DNA from: UBA4615 sp964399635 | GTDB lineage: Bacteria > Pseudomonadota > Gammaproteobacteria > Burkholderiales > Burkholderiaceae_E | Direction of reading: 5' to 3' | Assembly: GCA_964399635.1 (NCBI GenBank) | Contig: CAYNRU010000044.1 | Location: forward strand, 166,346-230,345 | Length of the DNA: 64,000 bases | Shown here: positions 1-7,381 of the stretch, one piece after another | How positions within the stretch are numbered: position 1 is the first letter of the stretch | Layout: each line of letters opens with the position of its first letter | The notes under the pieces: generated by a model | The model's database searches: none | Told to the model about the DNA's origin: nothing | The model's input: the letters and a program-made list of their open reading frames with translations, nothing else | Program-made: the position numbers and the translations under genes

Positions 1-13
1 CCGGCGGGCCGCC

Positions 14-916
14 TCAGGCGCGCGGCGCCGACGCTGCGTTGCAGTGCGCGGCGATGGCCTCGACCAGGCCCGGCAGCAGCGGGCCCGGCAGGTCGTGGCC
101 CATCCCGGGGATCGCGCGGAACACAGCGCCCGGCACGTGCGCCGCGGTGTCGCGGCCCGCCGCGATCGGGATCAGCGGGTCGCGCTCGCCATGGATCACC
201 AGCGTGGGCGCCACGATCCGTCGCAGCAGCGGCCGGCGGTCGCCGCTCGCCATGATCGCCAGCATCTGGCGGGCGACGCCGGCCGGGTTGTAGGCGCGCC
301 GCATGCTGTTGCGAAGGCGATCGCGAAGCACCTCCCGCGGCTCCTGCAGGCCGGGGCTGCCGATCAGCATCCAGATCCGCTCGATGTGGTCGAGCAGCCG
401 CTCCTCGTCGGCGTCGCGCGGTGGCGGCGTGAGCAGCGCGCGCGTGGCTGGCGACACGTGGAAGTTGAACCGCATCGCGCCGCTCGAGGACATCATCGAG
501 GTCAGCGACGCGACCCGCGCGGGCCACCCCGCGGCCAGTACCTGCGCGATCATGCCGCCCATCGACACGCCCACCACGTGGGCGCTCGCGACCCGCAGCG
601 CATCCAGCAACCCGAGGGCGTCGCCGGCCATGTCCTCGAGCGTGTAGGGCGGCTTGACCTTGAAGCCGAGCATCGACTTCACCGCCGCGCCGCGCAGGTC
701 GACCGGCCTGGCCGCCGCGAACCGGCCGGACAGCCCGATGTCCCGGTTGTCCAGCCTGACGACCCGGTAGCCGCGTGCGACCAGGCCGTCGACGAAGGCG
801 GGCGGCCAGGCGGTGAGCTGCATGCCCAGTCCCATGATCAGCAGGATGACCGGCGCGCCCGGCGCGCCTGCGACCTCGTACTCGATGCGGATGCCCGACG
901 GCAGGGTGACGTGCAT
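14..916 (-). CDS. alpha/beta-hydrolase fold protein
   Basis: This is a 300-residue cytoplasmic hydrolase of the alpha/beta fold with no signal peptide. The nucleophile elbow GVSMGG lies at residues 116-121 and gives Ser118 as the likely nucleophile. The oxyanion-hole region follows strand 3 (LIMGLGMQ), the acid is probably the Asp in HGERDPLIP, and the catalytic His is in GMGHDLPG near the C-terminus. The closest familiar groups are epoxide-hydrolase-like esterases and lactonases. The substrate cannot be read from the sequence. The gene runs convergently to nothing at its 3' side because the window begins there. Its ATG is followed directly by the conserved strand-1 region, so the start is probably right. 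Confidence 0.85.
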   Translation of the reverse strand: MHVTLPSGIRIEYEVAGAPGAPVILLIMGLGMQLTAWPPAFVDGLVARGYRVVRLDNRDIGLSGRFAAARPVDLRGAAVKSMLGFKVKPPYTLEDMAGDALGLLDALRVASAHVVGVSMGGMIAQVLAAGWPARVASLTSMMSSSGAMRFNFHVSPATRALLTPPPRDADEERLLDHIERIWMLIGSPGLQEPREVLRDRLRNSMRRAYNPAGVARQMLAIMASGDRRPLLRRIVAPTLVIHGERDPLIPIAAGRDTAAHVPGAVFRAIPGMGHDLPGPLLPGLVEAIAAHCNAASAPRA

Positions 917-973
917 GGGACCGAGTGTAGCCGCGCCGCCGCCCGGGCCCGGCCCGGGTCCGGTCCCGTAACC

Positions 974-2134
974 TCAGCGCGAAGCGCAGGACCTGAACCC
1001 GACGAAGATGTCGCCGCGCTCGGGCAGGTAGAAATTGCGCAGCTTCGGGTCGATCAGGCCGCGCGGCGTCGCGAAGGACCCGCCGCGCACGACCCGGTGG
1101 GTGTGGAACCACGGCTCGGAGTAGTCCCGGTAAGGGTCGGCCGAGAAACCGGGGTAGGGCGCGAATGCCGACGACGTCCACTCCCACACCGCGTCGCCCC
1201 ACTCGAAGTCATCGCGGCTCAGCGCCGCGAACTCCCACTCGGCCTCGGTCGGCAGCCGTCGGCCCGACCAGCTGCACCATGCCTGCGCCTCGAAGGCATC
1301 GACCCCCAGCACCGGGGCATAGGGCTCGATCGGGATCCAGCGGTCGAACCAGCGCATCTGCCAGCGGCTGCCGACGCACCGCCAGGCGGCCGGGGCGGTG
1401 CGTCCCGAGGCCTGCAGCCGCGCGAACGCATCGGGCGACCACAGCTGCGGGCGCCGGTAGCCGCCATCCTCGACGAACTGGAGAAACTCGCTGTTGGTGA
1501 CCAGTTGCAGCGAGACCTCGAAGGGCGCGACCTGGACCGGGTGGGCCCACTTCTCGTTGTCGAACACGAAGCCGTCATCCGGCGGCGAGCCGAGCAGCAG
1601 CGGGCCGCCGGCCAGGACGACGTCCGGATGCAGTTGCATCGCTGCGGGCGGCGCCCACGCCTGGCCCGGTTGGCGATAACCGAGCGCATGCCAGGTGTAG
1701 GCGAACGCCTCGATGTGGAACTGCTCATGGAACAGCGCGAGCCGGTGCCAGTAGGTGGCGGAGTCGCCGTCCGGCAATCCGCGAAGGCGCTCGACCGAGG
1801 CGTGCAGCACCGTGTCTAGCCACTCCCGGATCCGCGCGGCGGGCGGCAGGTCGAGTGTCCAGCGTTCGGCGTGCGCGACGCGGCTGGAGTCGAACCAGCG
1901 GTCGGCGCCCTCGAGCAGGGAGGGCGCCGCGGCGCCGCCCGCGCGGCCGGGCTGACGCAGGCACCATTGCTCCTGGAACCAGCCGACGTGCCCGATCTCC
2001 CACAGCGGCGGGTTCAGGTTGCGCTCGTAGGGCACCTGCCACTGCGCAGGCTCGAGCGCGTCCAGCAGCCGCCACGTAGAATCGCGCGTCTCGACCAGCG
2101 CGTCGGCGAGCTCCGACCGTCCGGCCCGCCTCAT
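974..2134 (-). CDS. senA: Selenoneine synthase SenA (EgtB-like iron oxygenase)
   Basis: SenA is a non-haem iron enzyme of the EgtB family that joins selenium from a selenosugar to hercynine using O2. The N-terminal DinB-like domain carries the iron ligands His49 (WEIGHVGW) and the HX3HXE motif at residues 136-142 (HEQFHIE), matching the three-His site of EgtB. The C-terminal half, from about residue 170, is an FGE-sulfatase domain ending in the typical RVVRGGSF and VGFRSC segments. The assignment to SenA rather than ergothioneine-forming EgtB rests on context: a SenB-type glycosyltransferase and a SelD start 70 bases away on the other strand. An in-frame ATG at 2149 would add five residues. 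I chose 2134 because it sits nearer the conserved N-terminus and has GGAG upstream. Confidence 0.85.
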   Translation of the reverse strand: MRRAGRSELADALVETRDSTWRLLDALEPAQWQVPYERNLNPPLWEIGHVGWFQEQWCLRQPGRAGGAAAPSLLEGADRWFDSSRVAHAERWTLDLPPAARIREWLDTVLHASVERLRGLPDGDSATYWHRLALFHEQFHIEAFAYTWHALGYRQPGQAWAPPAAMQLHPDVVLAGGPLLLGSPPDDGFVFDNEKWAHPVQVAPFEVSLQLVTNSEFLQFVEDGGYRRPQLWSPDAFARLQASGRTAPAAWRCVGSRWQMRWFDRWIPIEPYAPVLGVDAFEAQAWCSWSGRRLPTEAEWEFAALSRDDFEWGDAVWEWTSSAFAPYPGFSADPYRDYSEPWFHTHRVVRGGSFATPRGLIDPKLRNFYLPERGDIFVGFRSCASR

Positions 2135-2203
2135 CGGCCCGCTCCACATGCCTGACCGTCCGTTGCCTTCATCGCGCCCCTGTGTCGTGCGTCCGATCGT
2201 CTC

Positions 2204-3220
2204 ATGACGGCGCCTGCGCATCGCCCGCCTGCGGCCGTGCTCATCGTCTCGCCTGCGCTGGCCGACGCCAACAACGGCAACTGGCAGACGGCATCGCGCT
2301 GGCGCCGCTTCCTCGCGGCCGGGCACCGTGTCGCGATCAGCCGCGACTGGCGGCCCGGCGACGGCTTCGGTGGCGACCCGCAGGCCAAGCCGGACGTGAT
2401 GATCGCACTGCACGCGCGGCGCTCGGCCGGTGCCATCGAGCGCTGGGCGGCCACGGGGCGCCCGCTCGCCCTGGTGCTCACCGGGACCGACCTGTACCGC
2501 GACATCCGGACCGATGCCGCCGCGCGCCGCTCGCTCGCCCTCGCCGACCGGATCGTGTGCCTGCAGGAGCGCGGCCCGCACGAGCTGGACCCGGCGCTGC
2601 GCGCGCGGACCGAGGTGATCTTCCAGTCGGCCCCCAGCCTGCGGGCCGGGCGCCCGCGCCGGCGCACCGTCGACCTCCTGCTGGTGGGGCACCTGCGCCC
2701 CGAGAAGGATCCGCTGACGGCTGCCCGCGCGCTGGCCCGCCTGCCAGACCCGGCGCTGCGCCTGGTGCAGGTCGGCGACGCCCGCGATCCAGCCTGCGGC
2801 GAGCCCTTCCTGCGGGCGGCGCGGGCGGATGCGCGCATCGAGCCGCGCGGCCCGCTCGGCCATGCCGCCACGCGCCAGCTGATCCGGCGCGGCCGCGTGC
2901 TGCTGCTGCCCTCGCTGATGGAGGGAGGCGCCAACGTGCTGATCGAGGCCGTGACCTGCGGTGTGCCCGTGCTGGCCTCGCGGATCCCCGGCTCGGTGGG
3001 CATGCTCGGCGACGATTACCCGGGCTACTTCCCGGTCGGTGACGACGCCGCGCTGGCCGCGCTGATCGCGCGCTGCCAGGCCGAGCCGGCCTTTCTCGAG
3101 GCGCTTGGCGCGCACTGCGCGGCCCGTGCGCCGCGATTCGCGCCGTCCCTGGAGCGGGCCGCCGTCCGGCGCCTCGCGCATAATCTGCTCGCTGGCCATT
3201 TCCGGAGGTCCTCCCCATGA
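2204..3220 (+). CDS. senB: Selenosugar synthase SenB (glycosyltransferase)
   Basis: This is a 338-residue GT-B-fold glycosyltransferase related to GT4 enzymes. The C-terminal nucleotide-sugar site shows the EX7E pattern (Glu240 to Glu248 in MEGGANVLIEA), and there is no signal peptide. In the described SenABC pathway SenB uses selenophosphate and a UDP-sugar to make a selenosugar. Here it is placed between senA (divergent) and a selenophosphate synthetase gene with which it overlaps by four bases (ATGA). That context is the main reason for the call, because on sequence alone it could be taken for a generic glycosyltransferase. A sulfur-accepting variant is an alternative but fits the SelD partner less well. 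Confidence 0.8.
   Translation: MTAPAHRPPAAVLIVSPALADANNGNWQTASRWRRFLAAGHRVAISRDWRPGDGFGGDPQAKPDVMIALHARRSAGAIERWAATGRPLALVLTGTDLYRDIRTDAAARRSLALADRIVCLQERGPHELDPALRARTEVIFQSAPSLRAGRPRRRTVDLLLVGHLRPEKDPLTAARALARLPDPALRLVQVGDARDPACGEPFLRAARADARIEPRGPLGHAATRQLIRRGRVLLLPSLMEGGANVLIEAVTCGVPVLASRIPGSVGMLGDDYPGYFPVGDDAALAALIARCQAEPAFLEALGAHCAARAPRFAPSLERAAVRRLAHNLLAGHFRRSSP
3204..3208 (+). promoter_or_regulatory. Ribosome-binding site of senC/selD inside senB
   Basis: GGAGG lies eight bases before the senC ATG and inside the last codons of senB. It fixes the senC start and supports coupled translation of the two proteins. Confidence 0.7.
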
Positions 3221-4278
3221 ACGCACCCGTCTCCCCCGGTCCCGTCCGGCTCACGTCCTTCTCGCACGGCGGCGGCTGCGGCTGCAAGATCGCCCCGGGC
3301 GTGCTCGCCGACATCCTGCGCAACACCAACAAGCTGCCGGTGCCGCCGCAGCTGCTGGTGGGCATCGAGACGGCCGACGACGCCGCCGTCTACCAGCTCA
3401 ACGACGAGCAGGCGCTGATCGCAACCACCGACTTCTTCATGCCGATCGTCGACGATCCGTACGACTTCGGGCGCATCGCCGCGACCAACGCGATCTCCGA
3501 CGTCTATGCGATGGGCGGCACCCCGATCATGGCGCTGGCGCTGGTCGGCATGCCCATCGACCGGCTGCCGGTCGAGACCATCGGCCGCATCCTCGAGGGC
3601 GGCGAATCGGTCTGCGCGGCGGCGGGTATCCCGATCGCCGGCGGCCACACCATCGACTCCGTCGAGCCGATCTACGGCCTGGTGGTGCTCGGCCTCGTGC
3701 ATCCGAAGAAGATCAAGAAGAACTCAGGCGCGCGCGCCGGCGACGTGCTGATCCTGGGCAAGCCGATCGGGGTGGGCGTGCTCTCGGCCGCGCTCAAGAA
3801 GGAGAAGCTGTCGGCCGAGGGCTATGCCGCGATGATCGCCGCCACCACCAAGCTGAACACGCCGGGCCGCAGCCTGGCCGACCTGGAGGGCGTGCACGCG
3901 CTGACCGACGTCACCGGCTTCGGGCTGCTGGGCCACACGCTCGAGATCGCGCGTGGCGCGCGCCTCACCGCCAGGCTGTCGTGGTCGAAGCTGCCGCTGA
4001 TCGAGGGCGTGCGCGCGCTCGCCGAGGCCGGCCACGTCACCGGTGCGTCCGCGCGCAACTTTGCGGGCTACGGCCAGGACGTGCGCCTGGCGCCCTCGAT
4101 CGGGCCGCTCGAGCAGGCGCTGCTGACCGACCCGCAGACGAGCGGCGGCCTGCTGGTGGCCTGCCATCCCGATTGCGTCGAGCAGGTGCTAACGGTGTTC
4201 CGGCGCGACGGCTTCGAGCACGCGGCGGTGGTGGGCCAACTCGCCGAGGGCGAGCCGCTGGTCGAGGTCGGCGCCTGA
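3217..4278 (+). CDS. selD: Selenophosphate synthetase SenC/SelD
   Basis: The 353-residue protein makes selenophosphate from ATP and selenide. The N-terminal catalytic loop reads HGGGCGCK, giving Cys21 and Lys24 as counterparts of the E. coli Cys17/Lys20 pair; a cysteine codon, not UGA, is used. The metal and ATP sites are visible in DDAAVY, TTDFFMP, NAISDVYAMGG and DVTGFGLLGH, and TDPQTSGG closes the C-terminal domain. The ATG overlaps the senB stop and has GGAGG at 3204-3208, so the two are probably translationally coupled. In this setting it is the SenC role of the selenoneine pathway. It could also serve selenoprotein synthesis if the genome carries selA and selB, which are not in this window. 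Confidence 0.92.
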   Translation: MNAPVSPGPVRLTSFSHGGGCGCKIAPGVLADILRNTNKLPVPPQLLVGIETADDAAVYQLNDEQALIATTDFFMPIVDDPYDFGRIAATNAISDVYAMGGTPIMALALVGMPIDRLPVETIGRILEGGESVCAAAGIPIAGGHTIDSVEPIYGLVVLGLVHPKKIKKNSGARAGDVLILGKPIGVGVLSAALKKEKLSAEGYAAMIAATTKLNTPGRSLADLEGVHALTDVTGFGLLGHTLEIARGARLTARLSWSKLPLIEGVRALAEAGHVTGASARNFAGYGQDVRLAPSIGPLEQALLTDPQTSGGLLVACHPDCVEQVLTVFRRDGFEHAAVVGQLAEGEPLVEVGA

Positions 4279-4322
4279 GGCCACGTCTCGCGGGCGCCGG
4301 GCGCGCCCGGCGGCGCGTCCGG

Positions 4323-5195
4323 TCACTTGAACCGGACCGTCACCGACGGATTGCCCGGCAGCCCTTCGTAGACCGCGCTGACCGTCTGCCCCGGCTGGGG
4401 CGGCAGCAGCCGCGAGAACGAGCCGAGCGACAGCAGGTCGCCCGGCTTGAGCACGATGCCCGATTTCTTCAGGTCGGCCGCGAGCCAGATCACCGCGTTC
4501 AGCGGATGCTCGAGGATCGCCGAGCCCTTGCCCGAGTCGAGCTCCTTGCCGGTGCCATCCACCAGCCTGACCGTCATGTCCCGCAGCGCGTCCGAGAGCC
4601 TCGGGTCGGCGCTCGCCGGGATCGCGGCGCCCATCACGCCCAGGCGCGCGCCGACGTTGATCAGGTTGATCGCCGGGCCGCCGATCTTGCTGGGGTCCTG
4701 CAGCACCAGGTCGGGCAGCTCGATGAAGGGCCGGATCTCGCGCAGCGAGGCCAGCACCTCGAGCGGCGTCGTCGCGTCGTGGATGGCGGCGCTGCCCACC
4801 ACCGCGATCAGGTCGGCCTCGAACAGCGGCCGAGCACCGAAGCGCGCCGACACCTCGCTGCCGTTGCGCAGGATCATGTTCTGGTAGAGCGTGCCGCGCA
4901 CCGGCGCCGGATAGTTGAAGCGCTTCTGCACCGCGCTGTTGGTGAGGCCGGCCTTGTAGCCGACCACCGGCCCGTATTCGCGCGCGAGGGCACGATTGAA
5001 CTTGTCGCGCCCGCAGAGTGCGCCCTCGATGGTCATCGAGTCGGGCGGATTGGGCACCGGCTGCATCGCCGCGTACTGGCGCATCATGTCCGCGACCTGG
5101 GCGTCGGTGGGGCAGGTGGCGGCCTCGGGCTGCAGCGCGGCGCAGCCGGCGAGCAGGGCGGAGACGAAGACGACGGACAGCGCGGCATGACGCAT
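4323..5195 (-). CDS. Hydratase/fumarylacetoacetase-like lipoprotein
   Basis: The 290-residue protein begins with a lipoprotein signal (MRHAALSVVFVSALLAGC, lipobox LLAGC), so it should be lipid-anchored outside the inner membrane. The body resembles 2-keto-4-pentenoate hydratases: YKAGLTN, the metal-site-like FEADLIAVVG and the closing GDLLSLGSFS region are present. Family members are usually cytoplasmic enzymes of aromatic catabolism, so an exported lipoprotein form is notable. Its substrate is unknown. It converges on senC across a 44-base gap and may be unrelated to selenium. The open frame extends upstream, but the lipobox fixes the start at 5195. Confidence 0.75.
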   Translation of the reverse strand: MRHAALSVVFVSALLAGCAALQPEAATCPTDAQVADMMRQYAAMQPVPNPPDSMTIEGALCGRDKFNRALAREYGPVVGYKAGLTNSAVQKRFNYPAPVRGTLYQNMILRNGSEVSARFGARPLFEADLIAVVGSAAIHDATTPLEVLASLREIRPFIELPDLVLQDPSKIGGPAINLINVGARLGVMGAAIPASADPRLSDALRDMTVRLVDGTGKELDSGKGSAILEHPLNAVIWLAADLKKSGIVLKPGDLLSLGSFSRLLPPQPGQTVSAVYEGLPGNPSVTVRFK

Positions 5196-5370
5196 GGAAT
5201 GGGTCTCCTCGGTTCTCGGGAATCGATGCGGATCGGCGCGCCTGGCGGGCGGCCCGTACCAGTGTGCCGCCCCCGCAGCACGCGTGTCCAGCCGCATCCG
5301 CCCCGATCCGGGCGCTGCCGCGTGCACAATGCGGCATCCGCAGGCCCGCCTGCACGGCCCGGAACTCGCC

Positions 5371-6522
5371 ATGACCCTGCCGCTGCTGTTCACCCCGCTC
5401 GCGCTGCGCGGGCTGACGCTCAAGAACCGCGTCGTCGTCGCGCCGATGCACCAGTACTCCGGGCGCGACGGCCACGTCATCGACTGGCACCTGATGAATG
5501 CGGGGCGCTACGCGGCCGGCGGCGCGGGGCTGGTGATCGTCGAGTCGACCAAGATCGAGCGGCGCGGCTGCGGCACCGTCGGTGACCTGGGCCTGTGGGA
5601 CGATGCCTTCGTGCCCGGGCTGCGCCGCGTGGCCGACCTGATCCGCGACTGCGGCGCTGCCAGCGGCATCCAGCTCGGGCACTCCGGGCGCAAGGCGCGC
5701 ACCGGGCGGCCCTGGGAGGGCGGGCGGCCGCTCGAGCGCAGCGCCGCGATCGCGGACTGGGTCGACTGGGAGCTGGTCGCCCCGAGCGCGCTCGCCGCCG
5801 ACGAGCGCTCGCCGGTACCGCGGGCGCTGACCGTGGCCGAGATCCGCAGGGTGGTCGAGGCCTGGGGCAGGGCAGCCGCGCGCGCGGACGCCGCCGGCTT
5901 CGACATGGTCGAGATCCACGGCGCCCACGGCTTCCTGCTGCACGAGTTCCTGTCGCCCGCCGCCAACCTGCGCACCGACGCCTACGGCGGCAGCCCGGAG
6001 AAGCGCATGCGCTTCGCGCTCGAGGTCGCCGAATGCGTGCGGGCGAGCTGGCCGGCGCACAAGCCCCTGTTCGTGCGGCTGTCGGTCGACGACGACGCCG
6101 GCTGGAGCCCGGCCGACAGCGTCGTGCTTGCGCGTCTGCTGGCCGCCCGCGGCGTCGACGTCATCGACTGCAGCGCGGGCGGCATCACCGCGCGCCCGGT
6201 CTCGAGCGCACCGATCGGATACGGCTACCAGGTGCCGTTCGCGCGCGCGATCCAGCGCGAGGCCGGCCTGCGCGCGATGGCTGTCGGGCTGATCGTGCAT
6301 GCCGACCAGGCCGAGCGGATCCTGCAATCGGGCGATGCGGACCTGGTCGCGCTGGCGCGCGAGATGCTGTGGAACCCCAACTGGGCGATGGACGCCGCCG
6401 CCAAGCTCGGCGTCGATCCCTTCGAGTCGGTGCCGGCCCAGTACGGCTGGTGGCTGGCCAGGCGGGCCCAGGCGATGCCGGCGCTGCGCGCGTCGACCGC
6501 GCCGCCGGGCCTCGAGCCCTGA
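5371..6522 (+). CDS. NADH:flavin oxidoreductase, old yellow enzyme (YqjM-like)
   Basis: This is a 383-residue FMN-dependent ene-reductase of the OYE family, cytoplasmic, with a TIM-barrel fold. Typical segments are KNRVVVAPM, the substrate-binding IQLGHSGRKA, HGAHGFLLHEFLSP and TDAYGGSPEKRMRF. The length and overall pattern fit the YqjM/XenA class. The position that is the redox-tuning cysteine in YqjM (SPMCMYS) appears here as APMHQYS, so that cysteine is missing. The physiological substrate cannot be read from sequence; the family reduces activated alkenes. The longer upstream frame has no family similarity, so the ATG at 5371 is preferred. Confidence 0.88.
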   Translation: MTLPLLFTPLALRGLTLKNRVVVAPMHQYSGRDGHVIDWHLMNAGRYAAGGAGLVIVESTKIERRGCGTVGDLGLWDDAFVPGLRRVADLIRDCGAASGIQLGHSGRKARTGRPWEGGRPLERSAAIADWVDWELVAPSALAADERSPVPRALTVAEIRRVVEAWGRAAARADAAGFDMVEIHGAHGFLLHEFLSPAANLRTDAYGGSPEKRMRFALEVAECVRASWPAHKPLFVRLSVDDDAGWSPADSVVLARLLAARGVDVIDCSAGGITARPVSSAPIGYGYQVPFARAIQREAGLRAMAVGLIVHADQAERILQSGDADLVALAREMLWNPNWAMDAAAKLGVDPFESVPAQYGWWLARRAQAMPALRASTAPPGLEP

Positions 6523-6569
6523 GCGCCGCGCGCGCCCTGCGCGGGCCCGCGCGCCCGGGCCCTCGCCCG

Positions 6570-7355
6570 TCAGTCGACCGCGGGCATCCCGCTGCCGATC
6601 GAGAAGCCGGCGTCCACGTAGGTGATCTGGCCGGTGATGCCGGAGGAGAGGTCGGACATCAGGAAGGCGGCGGTATTGCCGACTTCGTCGATGGACACGT
6701 TGCGGCGCAGCGGCGCGTGCTGCTCGGTGTAGTCGAGCAGCTTGGAGAAGCCCTTGATGCCCGAGGCGGCGAGCGTCTTGATCGCGCCGGCCGAGATCGC
6801 GTTGACCCGCGTCCCGTGCGGGCCGAGGCTCGACGCCATGTAGCGCACGCTGGCCTCGAGGGAGGCCTTGGCCATGCCCATCACGTTGTAGTGCGGCACC
6901 GAGCGCACCGCGCCGAGGTAGGAGAGGGTGACGAGCGCGCCGTTGCGCCCGGCCATCAGCGGGCGCGCCGCGCCCGCGACCGCCGCGAAGCTGTAGGCCG
7001 ACACGTCGTGCGCGACGCGGAATGCCTCGCGCGACAGGCCGTCGAAGAAGTCGCCGGCGATCGCCTCGCGGGGCGCGAACGCGATCGCATGGGCGACGCC
7101 GTCGAGGCCGTCCCAGTGTTCGCCGAGCGCACCGAACGCCGCGGCGATCTGCGTGTCGTCGGCGACGTCGCAGGCGAACACGGCCTTGGAGTCGAAATCG
7201 GCCGCCATTTCGGTGACCCGGTCGCGGAACCGGTCGTTCTGGTAGGTGAAGGCGAGCTCGGCGCCCTGCGCGCGGCAGGCCCGCGCGATGCCATAGGCGA
7301 TCGAGCGATTCGACAGCAAGCCCATGATGAGGATGCGTTTGCCGGCCAGGAACAT
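6570..7355 (-). CDS. fabI: Enoyl-ACP reductase (NADH) FabI
   Basis: FabI carries out the last reductive step of each round of type II fatty acid synthesis. The protein has 261 residues, the usual FabI length. The glycine-rich NADH-binding start is MGLLSNRSIAYG, and the catalytic residues Tyr146, Tyr156 and Lys163 (YNVMGMAK) fall at the same numbers as in E. coli FabI. The C-terminus GITGQITYVDAG is typical. An upstream in-frame extension lacks family similarity. Its start lies only 26 bases from the start of the divergent peptide-importer gene. Confidence 0.95.
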   Translation of the reverse strand: MFLAGKRILIMGLLSNRSIAYGIARACRAQGAELAFTYQNDRFRDRVTEMAADFDSKAVFACDVADDTQIAAAFGALGEHWDGLDGVAHAIAFAPREAIAGDFFDGLSREAFRVAHDVSAYSFAAVAGAARPLMAGRNGALVTLSYLGAVRSVPHYNVMGMAKASLEASVRYMASSLGPHGTRVNAISAGAIKTLAASGIKGFSKLLDYTEQHAPLRRNVSIDEVGNTAAFLMSDLSSGITGQITYVDAGFSIGSGMPAVD

Positions 7356-7381
7356 CCCGAATCTCCGATATGATTTTTCCG

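Noticed and set aside
2135..3226. A 750-residue version of SenA extending through senB
   Set aside because: The extra N-terminal part is antisense to senB and has no similarity to the family.
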